A DNA stretch of 29,769 nt from an uncultured Corynebacterium sp. (lineage in GTDB: Bacteria > Actinomycetota > Actinomycetes > Mycobacteriales > Mycobacteriaceae): NCBI GenBank assembly GCA_946223355.1, contig CAMIPB010000026.1, positions 1-29,769 of the forward strand, given 5' to 3'. The translations under genes and the position numbers were made by a program. Position 1 is the first letter of the stretch. Every line of letters begins with the position of its first letter. Below are positions 1-7,776 of the stretch, one piece after another. The notes under the pieces are model-generated. The model saw nothing but the letters and a program-made list of their open reading frames with translations. It searched no databases and had not been told where the DNA came from.

Positions 1-66
1 TTGGACAAGGCCGGCGCTATCAAGCTGTTGGGCGCGCTGGTAACCATGACCGCTACGGGCACCTAG
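1..66 (+). CDS. C-terminal fragment of a plus-strand gene, possibly the DEAH-box helicase bordering the Tad locus
   Basis: Frame 1 is open from the first base and stops with TAG at 64-66, giving 21 residues that end TMTATGT. The fragment is too short to recognise by sequence. In actinobacteria a DEAH-box helicase normally sits convergent to the last TadE-like gene (the 'helicase/secretion neighbourhood'), which is the only reason for the proposed identity. Its stop codon overlaps the stop of the minus-strand neighbour (63-65), so the two genes converge tail to tail with a 4-nt overlap. Confidence 0.4.
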   Translation: MDKAGAIKLLGALVTMTATGT

Positions 67-422
67 AGCTGCCCCGCGCGTGCCATCGCTGATTGACCAC
101 GTACTACCGCGCTGACCACCACGTCACGACCAGTCGGGGTACACCGCAACACAGTGGCGTTGTTTAAGCGTGCGACTTCGCGTGCTTGCATGCATGGGTC
201 TTCTGCACCTTTGGCGTGCTCAGTTGCCGCCGCTATCGCAGCTAAGTCTGCCGCTACTTGCGCTTCGTGCCGGGCTGCTACTTTGCTGAAGAGTCCCGCA
301 ACCACCATGAGCACCGCCACGACTGCGATAATTATGCCTAGTGCTGCGATCGTGGCATATCCGTCATCGTTTGAAATTGTGGAAGTAAACCGCGGCACCA
401 CCCGCCTGGTGCGCGCCCTCAC
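63..422 (-). CDS. TadE-like minor pilin, helicase/secretion neighbourhood type (Rv3654c-like)
   Basis: This 119-residue protein has a basic N-terminus, then the prepilin-like stretch DDGYATIAALG followed by one hydrophobic helix (about residues 26-46) and a small Ala-rich outer domain with two cysteines. That layout matches the TadE-like proteins at the end of actinobacterial Tad operons. They are thought to be minor pilins or assembly factors inserted in the membrane. It starts with GTG at 420-422, overlapping the stop of the upstream TadE gene in GTGA, so it is probably translationally coupled. It is the last gene of the minus-strand operon. Family assignment is by layout and position; no catalytic function is expected. 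Confidence 0.75.
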   Translation of the reverse strand: MRARTRRVVPRFTSTISNDDGYATIAALGIIIAVVAVLMVVAGLFSKVAARHEAQVAADLAAIAAATEHAKGAEDPCMQAREVARLNNATVLRCTPTGRDVVVSAVVRGQSAMARAGQL

Positions 423-751
423 GCTGCACCGTCCTGGACTGCTGCGTTATGGCTTGCGCTGTATTCAACTGGGAATACTGCGGTGGCGCTGCGGCTACCG
501 AAAGTGGCGGGAACGGTCGCGGTCACGGTAACCAATCCACCGGACTCCATCACATTAACGGTGACGTCAGCATTGGCGGGCTCGAAGTCCACACCGATAG
601 CATGCGAGCGCGCAGCCGCGCCCGCGATATCAACTGCGGCAAGATGCGCCGCCATCGTGGTCACAGCTGTGATTATTCCACCGGCGACGATGACGAGCAC
701 TGCCAAAGCGAGTGCGGCTTCAATAGTGACAGAACCGCGATCATTCCCCAT
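419..751 (-). CDS. tadE: TadE-like pseudopilin (Rv3655c-like)
   Basis: The 110-residue protein begins MGNDRGSVTIEAALALAVLV, a class III signal-like N-terminus: short polar leader, Gly, a Glu at +5 or +6 of the mature part (TIEAALA), then one transmembrane helix. This is the TadE pattern. The rest is a small beta-rich outer domain. It probably acts as a minor pilin of the Flp/Tad apparatus. An AAGGAAAA ribosome binding site lies about 7 nt upstream of the ATG. A 73-nt gap separates it from the flp-like gene, and it overlaps the next gene by 4 nt. A prepilin peptidase (TadV) is not in the window. Confidence 0.8.
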   Translation of the reverse strand: MGNDRGSVTIEAALALAVLVIVAGGIITAVTTMAAHLAAVDIAGAAARSHAIGVDFEPANADVTVNVMESGGLVTVTATVPATFGSRSATAVFPVEYSASHNAAVQDGAA

Positions 752-824
752 GATTTTTCCTTAGATTTCTCTTGTTCTGTTGGTTGAGTCGGTCGAATTA
801 GATGCGTTGTTTGGGGTGTTCCCT

Positions 825-1061
825 TTAGCTCGGTGTGTTGGAAAGCGCATCGCTGATGATGGACTCCATCGCGTCAGAAACATTGCCGCCGTTAATGACC
901 ATGTACAAGACCGCAGCCAAAGCCGCGGCCGCTAACGATCCCATAGCGTATTCAATCGTGCTCATACCGGCATCGTTGCTGGCAGCGGCCTTGAATTTCG
1001 CAATTTGAGCGATGAATCGAGCATTAAGATTGTTGTTGATTTTCTGGTGCAGATTAAACAT
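825..1061 (-). CDS. Flp-like pilin, DUF4244 family (Rv3656c-like)
   Basis: A 78-residue protein with an N-terminal amphipathic stretch, then NDAGMSTIEYAMGSLAAAAL, the hallmark of Flp-type pilins: Gly, Met/Thr, Glu at +5, Tyr, followed by a hydrophobic helix that forms the pilus core. DUF4244 proteins take the Flp position in actinobacterial Tad loci. Processing is likely just after the Gly of DAG. It has a clear GAAAGGA ribosome binding site about 8 nt before the ATG and sits behind a long repetitive leader (1081-1150), which suggests expression separate from, and perhaps stronger than, the assembly genes. It is the likely major structural subunit. Confidence 0.85.
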   Translation of the reverse strand: MFNLHQKINNNLNARFIAQIAKFKAAASNDAGMSTIEYAMGSLAAAALAAVLYMVINGGNVSDAMESIISDALSNTPS

Positions 1062-1080
1062 TGTGTGGTTCCTTTCGGTG

Positions 1081-1150
1081 TTGATTAGTTGATTAGTTGA
1101 TTACTGAAGGTTGATGTTGGTTGTTGGTTGTTGCTTGTTGGTTGTTGGCC
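1081..1150. repeat. Low-complexity direct repeats in the tadC-flp spacer
   Basis: The 94-nt gap between tadC and the pilin gene holds three copies of TTGATTA(G) at 8-bp spacing (1081-1103) and then a run of GTTGG/GTT units (1116-1148). In the minus-strand transcript this reads as a nearly G-free leader of CAA and CCAA units followed by three CTAATCAA units and then the pilin ribosome binding site. Such CA-rich leaders are unstructured. Function is not known. Confidence 0.8.
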
Positions 1151-1155
1151 GCGCG

Positions 1156-1752
1156 CTACAACATCTGCGAGCCAAGGCTGATGACGATAGGTACAAGCCC
1201 GAGGACGATAAATGCAGGTAAGAAGCACACCGTCAACGGCAGGGATATGAGCACCCCGGCGCGTTCAGCGCGGGCTACTGCATGTGCTTGGGCGTCGTCG
1301 CGCAGATTGGTAGATAGACGAGCACAACCCCTGGCGATGGCAGCACCGGAATGTTCTGAACGAATTGCAAGGCGGGCGAGTTCTCCCAAGCCATCCAGTT
1401 CTTCCATCCCCTGCCACGCGCGCGACGTGCTGGCGCCTACTGCAAGCAGCGAGGACACTTCTGCCCAATACTGCTTGGTGGAACGCGCCACATGCGCTAC
1501 CGCGGTTGCAGCAGCTTGGCTAGAAAGGCCTGCGTGCAAACACGCTGCAAATAGATCTACGTCAGCAGCTACTTCCATCATGTTCACCGTGTGTTTATGC
1601 GGTAGGAGTTTTCGCACCCGCGCCATCAGCCGCTCCCCTGCGCCTGGTCCGGCGCGCGGGGAGTTAGCCGACTCTGGGTTATGAATACGTCGAAGCGGTG
1701 AACTACCAATTGTTAGCAGGGCAATAGCTAGAAAAGCACAGGCAAGGATCAT
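1156..1752 (-). CDS. tadC: TadC-like inner-membrane protein of the Tad secretion system (type II secretion F domain)
   Basis: A 198-residue membrane protein with an N-terminal hydrophobic segment (about residues 3-18), a cytoplasmic helical T2SSF-like domain, and C-terminal hydrophobic segments (SLPLTVCFLPAFIVLGLVPI). It is shorter than Gram-negative TadC but typical of actinobacterial versions (Rv3657c-like). It is expected to form the inner-membrane platform with TadB under the TadA ATPase. Its ATG overlaps the tadB stop (ATGA, 4 nt), so it is coupled to tadB. The family is assigned mainly from order in the operon plus the T2SSF-like helices. Confidence 0.82.
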   Translation of the reverse strand: MILACAFLAIALLTIGSSPLRRIHNPESANSPRAGPGAGERLMARVRKLLPHKHTVNMMEVAADVDLFAACLHAGLSSQAAATAVAHVARSTKQYWAEVSSLLAVGASTSRAWQGMEELDGLGELARLAIRSEHSGAAIARGCARLSTNLRDDAQAHAVARAERAGVLISLPLTVCFLPAFIVLGLVPIVISLGSQML

Positions 1753-2558
1753 GACTTAGTCTCCTCACTGCCTGTTTTTATCCCACTAGCAGAGGTAATG
1801 ATTGCTTGGGACCACAAGAATCCACCACAGGCAAGAGCAGTGCCAACCACAAGGAGGATGCCACCAAGCCCGCCACCAAGAAGGAACTCAAGGGGACGTG
1901 CTCCCATCATGGTTCCCATTCCAATTCCTGCCAGCGGCAGGATACTCAGCACAACTGCGGTTACCTGTGGGCCCTGCAAGCTAGATGACGTTGCTTGTGC
2001 ATGTCGACGCTGCGCATCGAGACGGCTCTGCGCCTGTTCCACTAGCCCTGCCAGAGGAACACCGTAGTGTTGACCGATAGTGAGCAGTTGGGCAAATTCT
2101 CGCAGCTGGGTAGACGTATCCGCGGACATCATGCGGCCTTGTTGTGCTAATGATGCAGCCGTAGCTAGTTCTGCTTTGAGTTCCTGCCCACCCTGAACCG
2201 GCAAGTTATGGACCGCGTAATGCATGGCTTGAGAAAAGGTTGAGCCAGCACGAATATCGGCTGATGCAGCGCCATAAAAGTGCGCCAAAATTTCAGCGTT
2301 TTTCGCGGCTTCTCGCTTACGCCTCACTGCTCGTACAACCAAGAAAACCGTGCCTACCACGATGGATGCAGCAACCGCGGAAGTTACTGTTCCCACGAGT
2401 ACAAATAAACAAGCACCAGTAAGAACAGCACACACTATGAGAAAGCCAGGACGAGTGCGCCTGGACTGACTAACTCCATGGCTAATACGTTTATAAGGTG
2501 TTGGGTTTGCGATTATTATTGCTGCGGCCAAGAGTGCGTAGGACAACGTTACGTTCAT
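1749..2558 (-). CDS. tadB: TadB-like inner-membrane platform protein (type II secretion F domain)
   Basis: The 269-residue protein has an N-terminal membrane helix, a second hydrophobic pair near residues 40-77, a cytoplasmic T2SSF helical domain (including the stretch FAQLLTIGQHYGVPLAGLVE), and two C-terminal membrane helices rich in Gly (GIGMGTMMGARPLEFLLGGG). These features are characteristic of TadB (Rv3658c-like). It would anchor the TadA ATPase to the membrane and help push pilin subunits outward. It overlaps tadA and tadC by 4 nt each, so the three are almost certainly one translational unit. Confidence 0.87.
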   Translation of the reverse strand: MNVTLSYALLAAAIIIANPTPYKRISHGVSQSRRTRPGFLIVCAVLTGACLFVLVGTVTSAVAASIVVGTVFLVVRAVRRKREAAKNAEILAHFYGAASADIRAGSTFSQAMHYAVHNLPVQGGQELKAELATAASLAQQGRMMSADTSTQLREFAQLLTIGQHYGVPLAGLVEQAQSRLDAQRRHAQATSSSLQGPQVTAVVLSILPLAGIGMGTMMGARPLEFLLGGGLGGILLVVGTALACGGFLWSQAIITSASGIKTGSEETKS

Positions 2559-3916
2559 CGCTGCTTCACCCCCGTGCCGCGGTCATCCCTGATATTTTGG
2601 GGCACCTCGTCGTAAAACGGATAGTCCCAGTCTGCAGTTGATGGCGGATACACGCCGGCAGACGGATACGCGGTAGCAGATACGCTTTGTTGGCCCGGCT
2701 GATCTTGCTTCTTTGACGGTGTCTGCCGCGATGGCTCGTGAGCAGGTGTAGGCGCCCGGCGCTGCATCCCGAGACTGGCTAAGAATTCATCAAAACCTGG
2801 CTGCGGCCCGGACTCCGCAGACCACACCACACTGGCCGTGACAGGATTCCCGGTAAGCACACCGATTTGGTGTAGGCGCCGTGTGCCTTTGCGGTCGCGC
2901 TTGGTGCATAAAACAACGTCCACGGCAGCAGCAAGCTGTGAATGCAGTGCATGCCGGTCCATCCCACCAAGAGCAGCAAGCGCTTCCATTCGTGCAGGTA
3001 CTTCCAGGATCGAATTGGCGTGCAACGTTCCCGCACCGCCATCATGGCCAGTGTTGAGCGCGGCCAACAGATCCACAATTTCCGCGCCGCGGATTTCCCC
3101 CACCACGATGCGGTCAGGCCGCATGCGTAAGGATTGGCGCAACAGATCGGACATCGTGATTTCTCCGGCCCCTTCAGCATTTGCCCGGCGCGAGACCAGT
3201 GACACCACGTGTGGGTGCGAAGGTTTGAGCTCAGCGGTGTCTTCGATGACGAGGATTCGTTCCTGAACAGGGACGGTGGCTAAAAGTGCAGAAAGTAGCG
3301 TGGTTTTACCAGAACCGGTACCGCCGATAACCACAAACGATTTCTTTCGTTCAACGATTGTCTTCAATACCCCGGCGATGGCACGCGGCACGGACCCGCC
3401 CGCCACTAAGTCTTCCAGCAACGTGGTGGCCTGCCGAAGAATACGAATGCTTAGACACACGCCGTTTTCCGCTGGCGGAGAAAGCAACGCATGGATTCTT
3501 AAAATCGTGCCGTCGTCGCGATGAACGCGGCCGTCGGCGAACGGCTGCGCGTCATCGAGCCTTTGCCCGCACGCCACGATTAGTCGTGTTGCAAGCCGAC
3601 GCACCTGGTCTTCATCGCCGAGGTGAATATCGGCAGGTTCCAGGCCGTTGCCACAGTCAACAAACACGGAACCTGCACCATTGACCACCACATCTGTAAC
3701 ACCTGGACGGGCGCAGATAGCTTCCAGACCACCCAACCCTTGAGTTTCGTTGCGCAGCTCGCGCAACAAATCCAATACAGCAACATCTGAAATAACGCCT
3801 GCTTCTTCCCTAATACACTGGGCGAGTTCCGCAGCATTGTCCATCAAGCCAGGTTCTTGAGCAATGCGCTGTTGCAGCGTATCCATAAGTTGCTTGTTAG
3901 TTGTTCCCCCGGCCAT
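2555..3916 (-). CDS. tadA: TadA-like secretion ATPase (type II/IV secretion, CpaF family)
   Basis: This is the hexameric ATPase that powers Flp pilus assembly. With the start at 3916 it has 453 residues. Visible motifs are the Walker A GGTGSGKTT (about 198-206), the Asp box ILVIEDTAEL (221-230), Walker B DRIVVGEIRGAE (268-279) and the His box TGHDGGAGTLHAN (289-301), all intact. A longer ORF to 4003 exists, but the ATG at 3914-3916 overlaps the cpaE stop in TGATG and has a purine-rich GAGGAAGTGGAG upstream, so I prefer it. The last roughly 60 residues form a Pro/Gln/Ser-rich, Tyr-containing tail absent from the catalytic core. Rv3659c is the mycobacterial counterpart by position. Confidence 0.9.
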   Translation of the reverse strand: MAGGTTNKQLMDTLQQRIAQEPGLMDNAAELAQCIREEAGVISDVAVLDLLRELRNETQGLGGLEAICARPGVTDVVVNGAGSVFVDCGNGLEPADIHLGDEDQVRRLATRLIVACGQRLDDAQPFADGRVHRDDGTILRIHALLSPPAENGVCLSIRILRQATTLLEDLVAGGSVPRAIAGVLKTIVERKKSFVVIGGTGSGKTTLLSALLATVPVQERILVIEDTAELKPSHPHVVSLVSRRANAEGAGEITMSDLLRQSLRMRPDRIVVGEIRGAEIVDLLAALNTGHDGGAGTLHANSILEVPARMEALAALGGMDRHALHSQLAAAVDVVLCTKRDRKGTRRLHQIGVLTGNPVTASVVWSAESGPQPGFDEFLASLGMQRRAPTPAHEPSRQTPSKKQDQPGQQSVSATAYPSAGVYPPSTADWDYPFYDEVPQNIRDDRGTGVKQR

Positions 3917-5088
3917 CAGAGCGACTCCACTTCCTCGAGTATCGCTGTGCACGCCTGTTTCAAAACTCGCGGCAAACGTGTAGGCAGGCTCGTTAATTCG
4001 CATGCCTTGGCCAGTCCTTTGATGGTGCCGATCTCGGCCACGACATCGGCATGCGTCATGGTTTCAATATCGTGTGGTTCCAAACCTGACCAGTCCCTGT
4101 GACGCACCACAACCACCGTTGGGATCCTGCGTGCATACAGTCGCGCTAGTATCCCAGTAGCGGCAGCAACCGGTCTTACTTGCGCTGTCACGACGCAGAC
4201 ACATATATCCACTCCATCAGGGATCGCGTCCTTGTGACAGTCCACTACGGTTGAGGCATCCCACTCACGCATACTGTTGATAATCCCGGCTACAGATCGT
4301 GAATCGAGCTGGGTGTACTCCGCCACGTTGCTGCGCTGGGCGGACAAAACAGCAACTCCATCAGGGGTGCTCGGCAATGCCGCAACCACATCATGAGGAG
4401 CAAGTGTGCCCTCATCTACTGCAATATCTGGCCACCGTGCACCGGCTTCGTCTTCAACGCCAAGAAGTAAGTCAAGGCCACCGGACTCCGAGACGGCGTC
4501 GATAAGCAACGAGCGACCATCACGCGCTGCCAACATACGCGCTAACGACGCCGCCAGCGTTGACGCCCCTGCTCCTCCCGTTGCACCGGCGACTGCAATG
4601 ACGCGTGCCCGGTCGTTATAGCTTCTGGTCCGCCGATGCGACACCAGTTCTGCTTCTTGATTGATGCGTGGCTGTGCGTTTATCGCAGCACCAAGCTCCA
4701 TCAACAGCTCGCGTGACTGCGCAGGCAACACGAAGGCTTGGTTAACCACGCCTGACTGCGGTCTCTGCCCCTGCGCTACCCCTGAAGCAGGTACCGGTGG
4801 AGGCCCTGGCTCTGGGTGGACCACAAAAACCGCGTCTCTTGCCGGCAGCACCGCAGTTTGTGGCTGCGTGGTCTCATCGATAATTACTGCTTGCGCTTTG
4901 GAGTAATGACGAGCAATGTCTCGTGGATCCACAACGCTTATCACCTCGCTGCCGACGGCCGCTACCGCATGCACCACCTCAGTGAGCAACGCCGAGTTAT
5001 GCACGCATACCAAGACGAAACCACCAGGTTTTTTAACCTTCTCGCCGGTGATATCTACAGCGCTTTTCTTATCCAAATCAAATTTCAT
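3916..5088 (-). CDS. CpaE-like protein with degenerate P-loop (helicase/secretion neighbourhood, Rv3660c/Ssd-like)
   Basis: A 390-residue two-part protein. The N-terminal half resembles a degenerate receiver-type domain (VLVCVHNSALLTEVVHAV), followed by a Pro-rich linker near residues 92-102. The C-terminal half is a ParA/MinD-like domain starting VIAVAGATGGAGASTLAA (about 163-180). The P-loop lysine expected in GGxGKST is Ala here. CpaE-type proteins localise Tad pilus machinery; the mycobacterial homologue Ssd has been linked to septum-site determination. It heads the minus-strand Tad operon. The ATG at 5086-5088 has AGGGGG only 2 nt upstream, so the exact start is uncertain. Confidence 0.82.
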   Translation of the reverse strand: MKFDLDKKSAVDITGEKVKKPGGFVLVCVHNSALLTEVVHAVAAVGSEVISVVDPRDIARHYSKAQAVIIDETTQPQTAVLPARDAVFVVHPEPGPPPVPASGVAQGQRPQSGVVNQAFVLPAQSRELLMELGAAINAQPRINQEAELVSHRRTRSYNDRARVIAVAGATGGAGASTLAASLARMLAARDGRSLLIDAVSESGGLDLLLGVEDEAGARWPDIAVDEGTLAPHDVVAALPSTPDGVAVLSAQRSNVAEYTQLDSRSVAGIINSMREWDASTVVDCHKDAIPDGVDICVCVVTAQVRPVAAATGILARLYARRIPTVVVVRHRDWSGLEPHDIETMTHADVVAEIGTIKGLAKACELTSLPTRLPRVLKQACTAILEEVESL

Positions 5089-5140
5089 GCCCCCTACTGT
5101 CGCCAGGTTTGGAGCAGTTAAAAAGGGGCAATCTTCATTC

Positions 5141-5183
5141 TGTGGATAACTAAGCCGCGCCGGGGGTTAATCCCTGTGGATAA
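5141..5183. promoter_or_regulatory. Two perfect DnaA-box sequences 34 bp apart
   Basis: TGTGGATAA (reverse complement of the DnaA box TTATCCACA) occurs at 5141-5149 and again at 5175-5183, in the same orientation. They lie between the ugpC stop and the cpaE start. The second copy lies partly in the loop and partly in the arm of an inverted repeat. There is no dnaA, dnaN or other origin gene here, so this is not oriC. They may be a DnaA titration or regulatory site, or coincidence. Confidence 0.55.
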
Positions 5184-5197
5184 CTCCCGGCGCGGCT
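5153..5197. terminator. Long GC-rich inverted repeat downstream of ugpC
   Basis: AGCCGCGCCGGG (5153-5164) pairs perfectly with CCCGGCGCGGCT (5186-5197). Pairing continues inward through one G.T pair to about 17 bp around an 11-nt loop. It follows the ugpC stop (5250) on the minus strand, so it is probably the operon terminator. There is no clean T-run on either side (minus side: TTAGTTATCC), which makes it an atypical terminator or a protein site. Confidence 0.5.
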
Positions 5198-5249
5198 AAA
5201 TAAAGTTGGCCACCAGCGCTATGCACTGTGGCTATACAAAGCGAGGCTG

Positions 5250-6344
5250 TTATACGAGATCGATGCGCTCACCAGTTTCAGCATTGAAAAGGTGTACGTA
5301 TCCAGCTTCTGGTGCAACGTGGATAACGTCTCCGACACGGACGATGTTGCGTACAGAAACGCGAATTCCGGTTGCTCCACCCAATGTGGTGGACGACTGC
5401 ACATGCATATCGCGCGTGGGCTGTCCGTAAGCAAATGCCTCAGAACCTAGCTCCTCCACGTGGGTGATCTTTAGCTCTAAACCACGATCAACGACTTCCA
5501 TGTGCTCCGGGCGAATGCCTACGATAACTTTGTCATCGCCTGCAGCCGCTGTGCCATGAAGCGGAATGTTGTAGTCACCGAACGATACCGCACCTTCTTG
5601 TACCGGCATTTCATAAAGATTCATAGCTGGTGAACCAATAAAACCCGCAACAAAAGTATTGGCCGGACGATCATAAATCTCGCGCGTAGTAGCCACTTGC
5701 TGCAGCACACCACCCTTGAGTACTGCAACGCGATCACCCATGGTCATTGCTTCAGTCTGGTCATGCGTCACATACACGGTCGTCGTACCAAGCTTGCGCT
5801 GCAATTCAGAAATCTGCATGCGCGTTGACACTCGCAGTTTCGCATCCAGGTTGGACAGCGGTTCATCCATGCAAAACACTGCCGGTTCGCGCACGATGGC
5901 ACGCCCCATAGCTACGCGCTGACGCTGACCACCAGAAAGATTGGAAGGCTTACGCTCCAAGAGCTCTTCAAGCTCAAGAATCTTCGCTGCTTCTTCTACT
6001 TTTGCCCGAATGGTAGCTTTATCCACACCACGGTTTTCTAAGGCAAAGCCCATGTTTTGAGCCACGGTCATGTTGGGGTACAGCGCATAGTTCTGGAACA
6101 CCATGGCAACGTCACGGTCTGAAGGATTGACCGCAGAAACGTCACGTCCATCGATGAGGATAGCGCCTTCGTCGGTAGGCTCAAGGCCTGCCAACATGCG
6201 CAGGGATGTGGACTTTCCACAACCGGATGGTCCGACCAGAACCAGAAATTCACCGTCGGCGATCTCCAGGTTCAGATTGTTGACTGCCGGACGCTCACCC
6301 TTTTCATAGATGCGGGAAACGTTTCTAAATTCAACAGTTGCCAT
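5250..6344 (-). CDS. ugpC: ABC transporter ATPase, UgpC/MsmK family
   Basis: The 364-residue ATPase of a sugar or glycerol-phosphate importer. It has Walker A GPSGCGKST (38-46), Q-loop FQNYALYP (83-90), signature LSGGQRQR (136-143), Walker B ending CMDEP (158-162) and the H-loop His in YVTHDQTEA (194). The C-terminal 120 residues form the TOBE-type regulatory domain usual in the MalK/UgpC group. All catalytic residues are present. An AGGAGAA site lies upstream of the ATG. It is the last gene of ugpAEBC, 37 nt after ugpB. In Gram-positives such ATPases can serve more than one importer, so its partnership with UgpAEB rests on operon position. Confidence 0.92.
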   Translation of the reverse strand: MATVEFRNVSRIYEKGERPAVNNLNLEIADGEFLVLVGPSGCGKSTSLRMLAGLEPTDEGAILIDGRDVSAVNPSDRDVAMVFQNYALYPNMTVAQNMGFALENRGVDKATIRAKVEEAAKILELEELLERKPSNLSGGQRQRVAMGRAIVREPAVFCMDEPLSNLDAKLRVSTRMQISELQRKLGTTTVYVTHDQTEAMTMGDRVAVLKGGVLQQVATTREIYDRPANTFVAGFIGSPAMNLYEMPVQEGAVSFGDYNIPLHGTAAAGDDKVIVGIRPEHMEVVDRGLELKITHVEELGSEAFAYGQPTRDMHVQSSTTLGGATGIRVSVRNIVRVGDVIHVAPEAGYVHLFNAETGERIDLV

Positions 6345-6381
6345 GGTGTTGTTCTCCTTTGTAAAGAATTAGCTCGTCTGA

Positions 6382-7701
6382 TTAACCAATAATTGGCTTG
6401 ACTTGGTTGTCGTATACAGACTGCAGCTTCTTCTGCAGGTCATCCATGGTTTTCTTCACATCCGCACCGTTGGTGATGATGGTCTCCAAAGCGCCACCGA
6501 TTTCCTTGTCACCGTTAGGCAGGAAGATACGCACGTAGTCCTGTGGACGGGTGTCAGGCAACTGCTCAATGGCGGTAGCAAAGTTTGGATTTTCTTCCAT
6601 GAACTTCTTCTGATCCGGATCCTTAGGTGCATCGGTACGCACTGGCATGTAGCCCACGTTCTGGGACCAGTAGCCGGTGTTCTTTGTGTTGGTGATGAAG
6701 TCGATGAATTTCAGTGCCTCAATCTGACGCTCACGTGGAATGCCAGCCGGGATGCCCAAGCCCGCACCACCGGTTGGGCAGGCACCCTCACCGGTTGGGT
6801 TTGGCAAGAATGCAGTGCCCACCTCAAAGTCAGCTTCTTCCATTACTCCAGCCAAAGAACCGGTGGACAGCGTGGTTGCTGCACACAAGCCGGATGCGAA
6901 GTCCATCTCAATGTTGTTGCTCATGTACGCATAACCATCCTTCTTGTCGGTGGTCTTTTTCAGCCACTCAACAGCCTTGATGGTCTTCTCATCGGTGCAC
7001 TTGATGTCCCACTCGTCAGAGAACTGACCACCCTGTGCCCAGTTTGCGCCCTGGAAGAACCAGGAAAGGTAGTTGGCAGCATCGGCCCAGCCAAATGGCT
7101 TCATTTTGCCGTTGGCCTTCTCGAGCTTCTTTGCCCACTCATCCATCTCTTCCCAAGACTCTGGTCCGCGGTCTTCCAAACCAGCCTTCTTCCAGGCTTC
7201 CTTGTTGTAGTAGAAGAGTGGAGTGGAACGTGCAAATGGAAGCGCAAAGTGGCCGCCGTCGTATGCGTAGTCTTCGTACAGTGGCTTCACGTAGGTTGAC
7301 AGGTCAACGCCCGCTTCCTCTGCAAGCTCATCTACGTTTGCCAACTGGCCGTTGATTGCGAAGTTGTACCAGGTCACGTCAGCAACAACAACGATGTCTG
7401 GCAAATCAGAGCCAGACAGGGCTGCATTGAACTTCTGGCCGACCTCAGCGTAGCTTTGGCCTGCGTCAATGAGCTCGATCTTGATGTCAGGGTTTTCTTC
7501 GTTGTAGCGCTTGATCAGTTCCTTTTCCACGTCCTTGGAGGTACCAGGGTGGTTAGACCACCACTTAAGATCCTTTACCTCTTCGCCGGAACCGCCGGAC
7601 TTCTTAGCGTTTGGATCAGTGGAGTTGGTACCCGCACAAGCCACCAGAGAGGTGGAAGCCACGGAGGCAGACAAGAGAGCTAGAAACTTACGACGTTGCA
7701 T
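6382..7701 (-). CDS. ugpB: Extracellular solute-binding lipoprotein, UgpB type (glycerol-3-phosphate)
   Basis: A 439-residue family 1 solute-binding protein. The N-terminus MQRRKFLALLSASVASTSLV is a signal peptide (the Arg-Arg could suit Tat), ending in a lipobox with Cys22 (LVAC). The mature part has the family's start LKWWSNHPG, an internal PTGGAGLGIPAG segment and a YWSQNVGYMPVRTDA stretch like UgpB proteins. It would capture substrate at the membrane surface and deliver it to UgpA/UgpE. An AGGAGA site lies 6-7 nt before the ATG. Gene order A-E-B-C matches ugp operons of corynebacteria and E. coli-type systems. A different polyol or sugar phosphate remains possible. Confidence 0.88.
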   Translation of the reverse strand: MQRRKFLALLSASVASTSLVACAGTNSTDPNAKKSGGSGEEVKDLKWWSNHPGTSKDVEKELIKRYNEENPDIKIELIDAGQSYAEVGQKFNAALSGSDLPDIVVVADVTWYNFAINGQLANVDELAEEAGVDLSTYVKPLYEDYAYDGGHFALPFARSTPLFYYNKEAWKKAGLEDRGPESWEEMDEWAKKLEKANGKMKPFGWADAANYLSWFFQGANWAQGGQFSDEWDIKCTDEKTIKAVEWLKKTTDKKDGYAYMSNNIEMDFASGLCAATTLSTGSLAGVMEEADFEVGTAFLPNPTGEGACPTGGAGLGIPAGIPRERQIEALKFIDFITNTKNTGYWSQNVGYMPVRTDAPKDPDQKKFMEENPNFATAIEQLPDTRPQDYVRIFLPNGDKEIGGALETIITNGADVKKTMDDLQKKLQSVYDNQVKPIIG

Positions 7702-7776
7702 GATGTTTTCTCCTATGTGGAAAGTGGATTAAAGAGTGTGTAGATCTGCTCGGTTAAAGGACCAACGATTGTTGTG

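Noticed and set aside
3917..4003. Longer tadA start at 4003
   Set aside because: It would overlap cpaE by 88 nt; the ATG at 3916 shows stop-start overlap coupling and an upstream purine-rich site.
5141..5183. Chromosomal replication origin
   Set aside because: Only two DnaA boxes, no AT-rich unwinding element and no dnaA, dnaN or gidB/rpmH neighbours.
6019..6027. Third TTATCCACA match
   Set aside because: It lies within the ugpC reading frame (codons for Val-Asp-Lys) and is far from the pair, so it is probably coincidental.
6403..7299. Long plus-strand ORF (298 codons) opposite ugpB
   Set aside because: Pure antisense shadow of a well-supported solute-binding protein gene; the translation is Leu/Val/Gly/Trp-rich without domain features.
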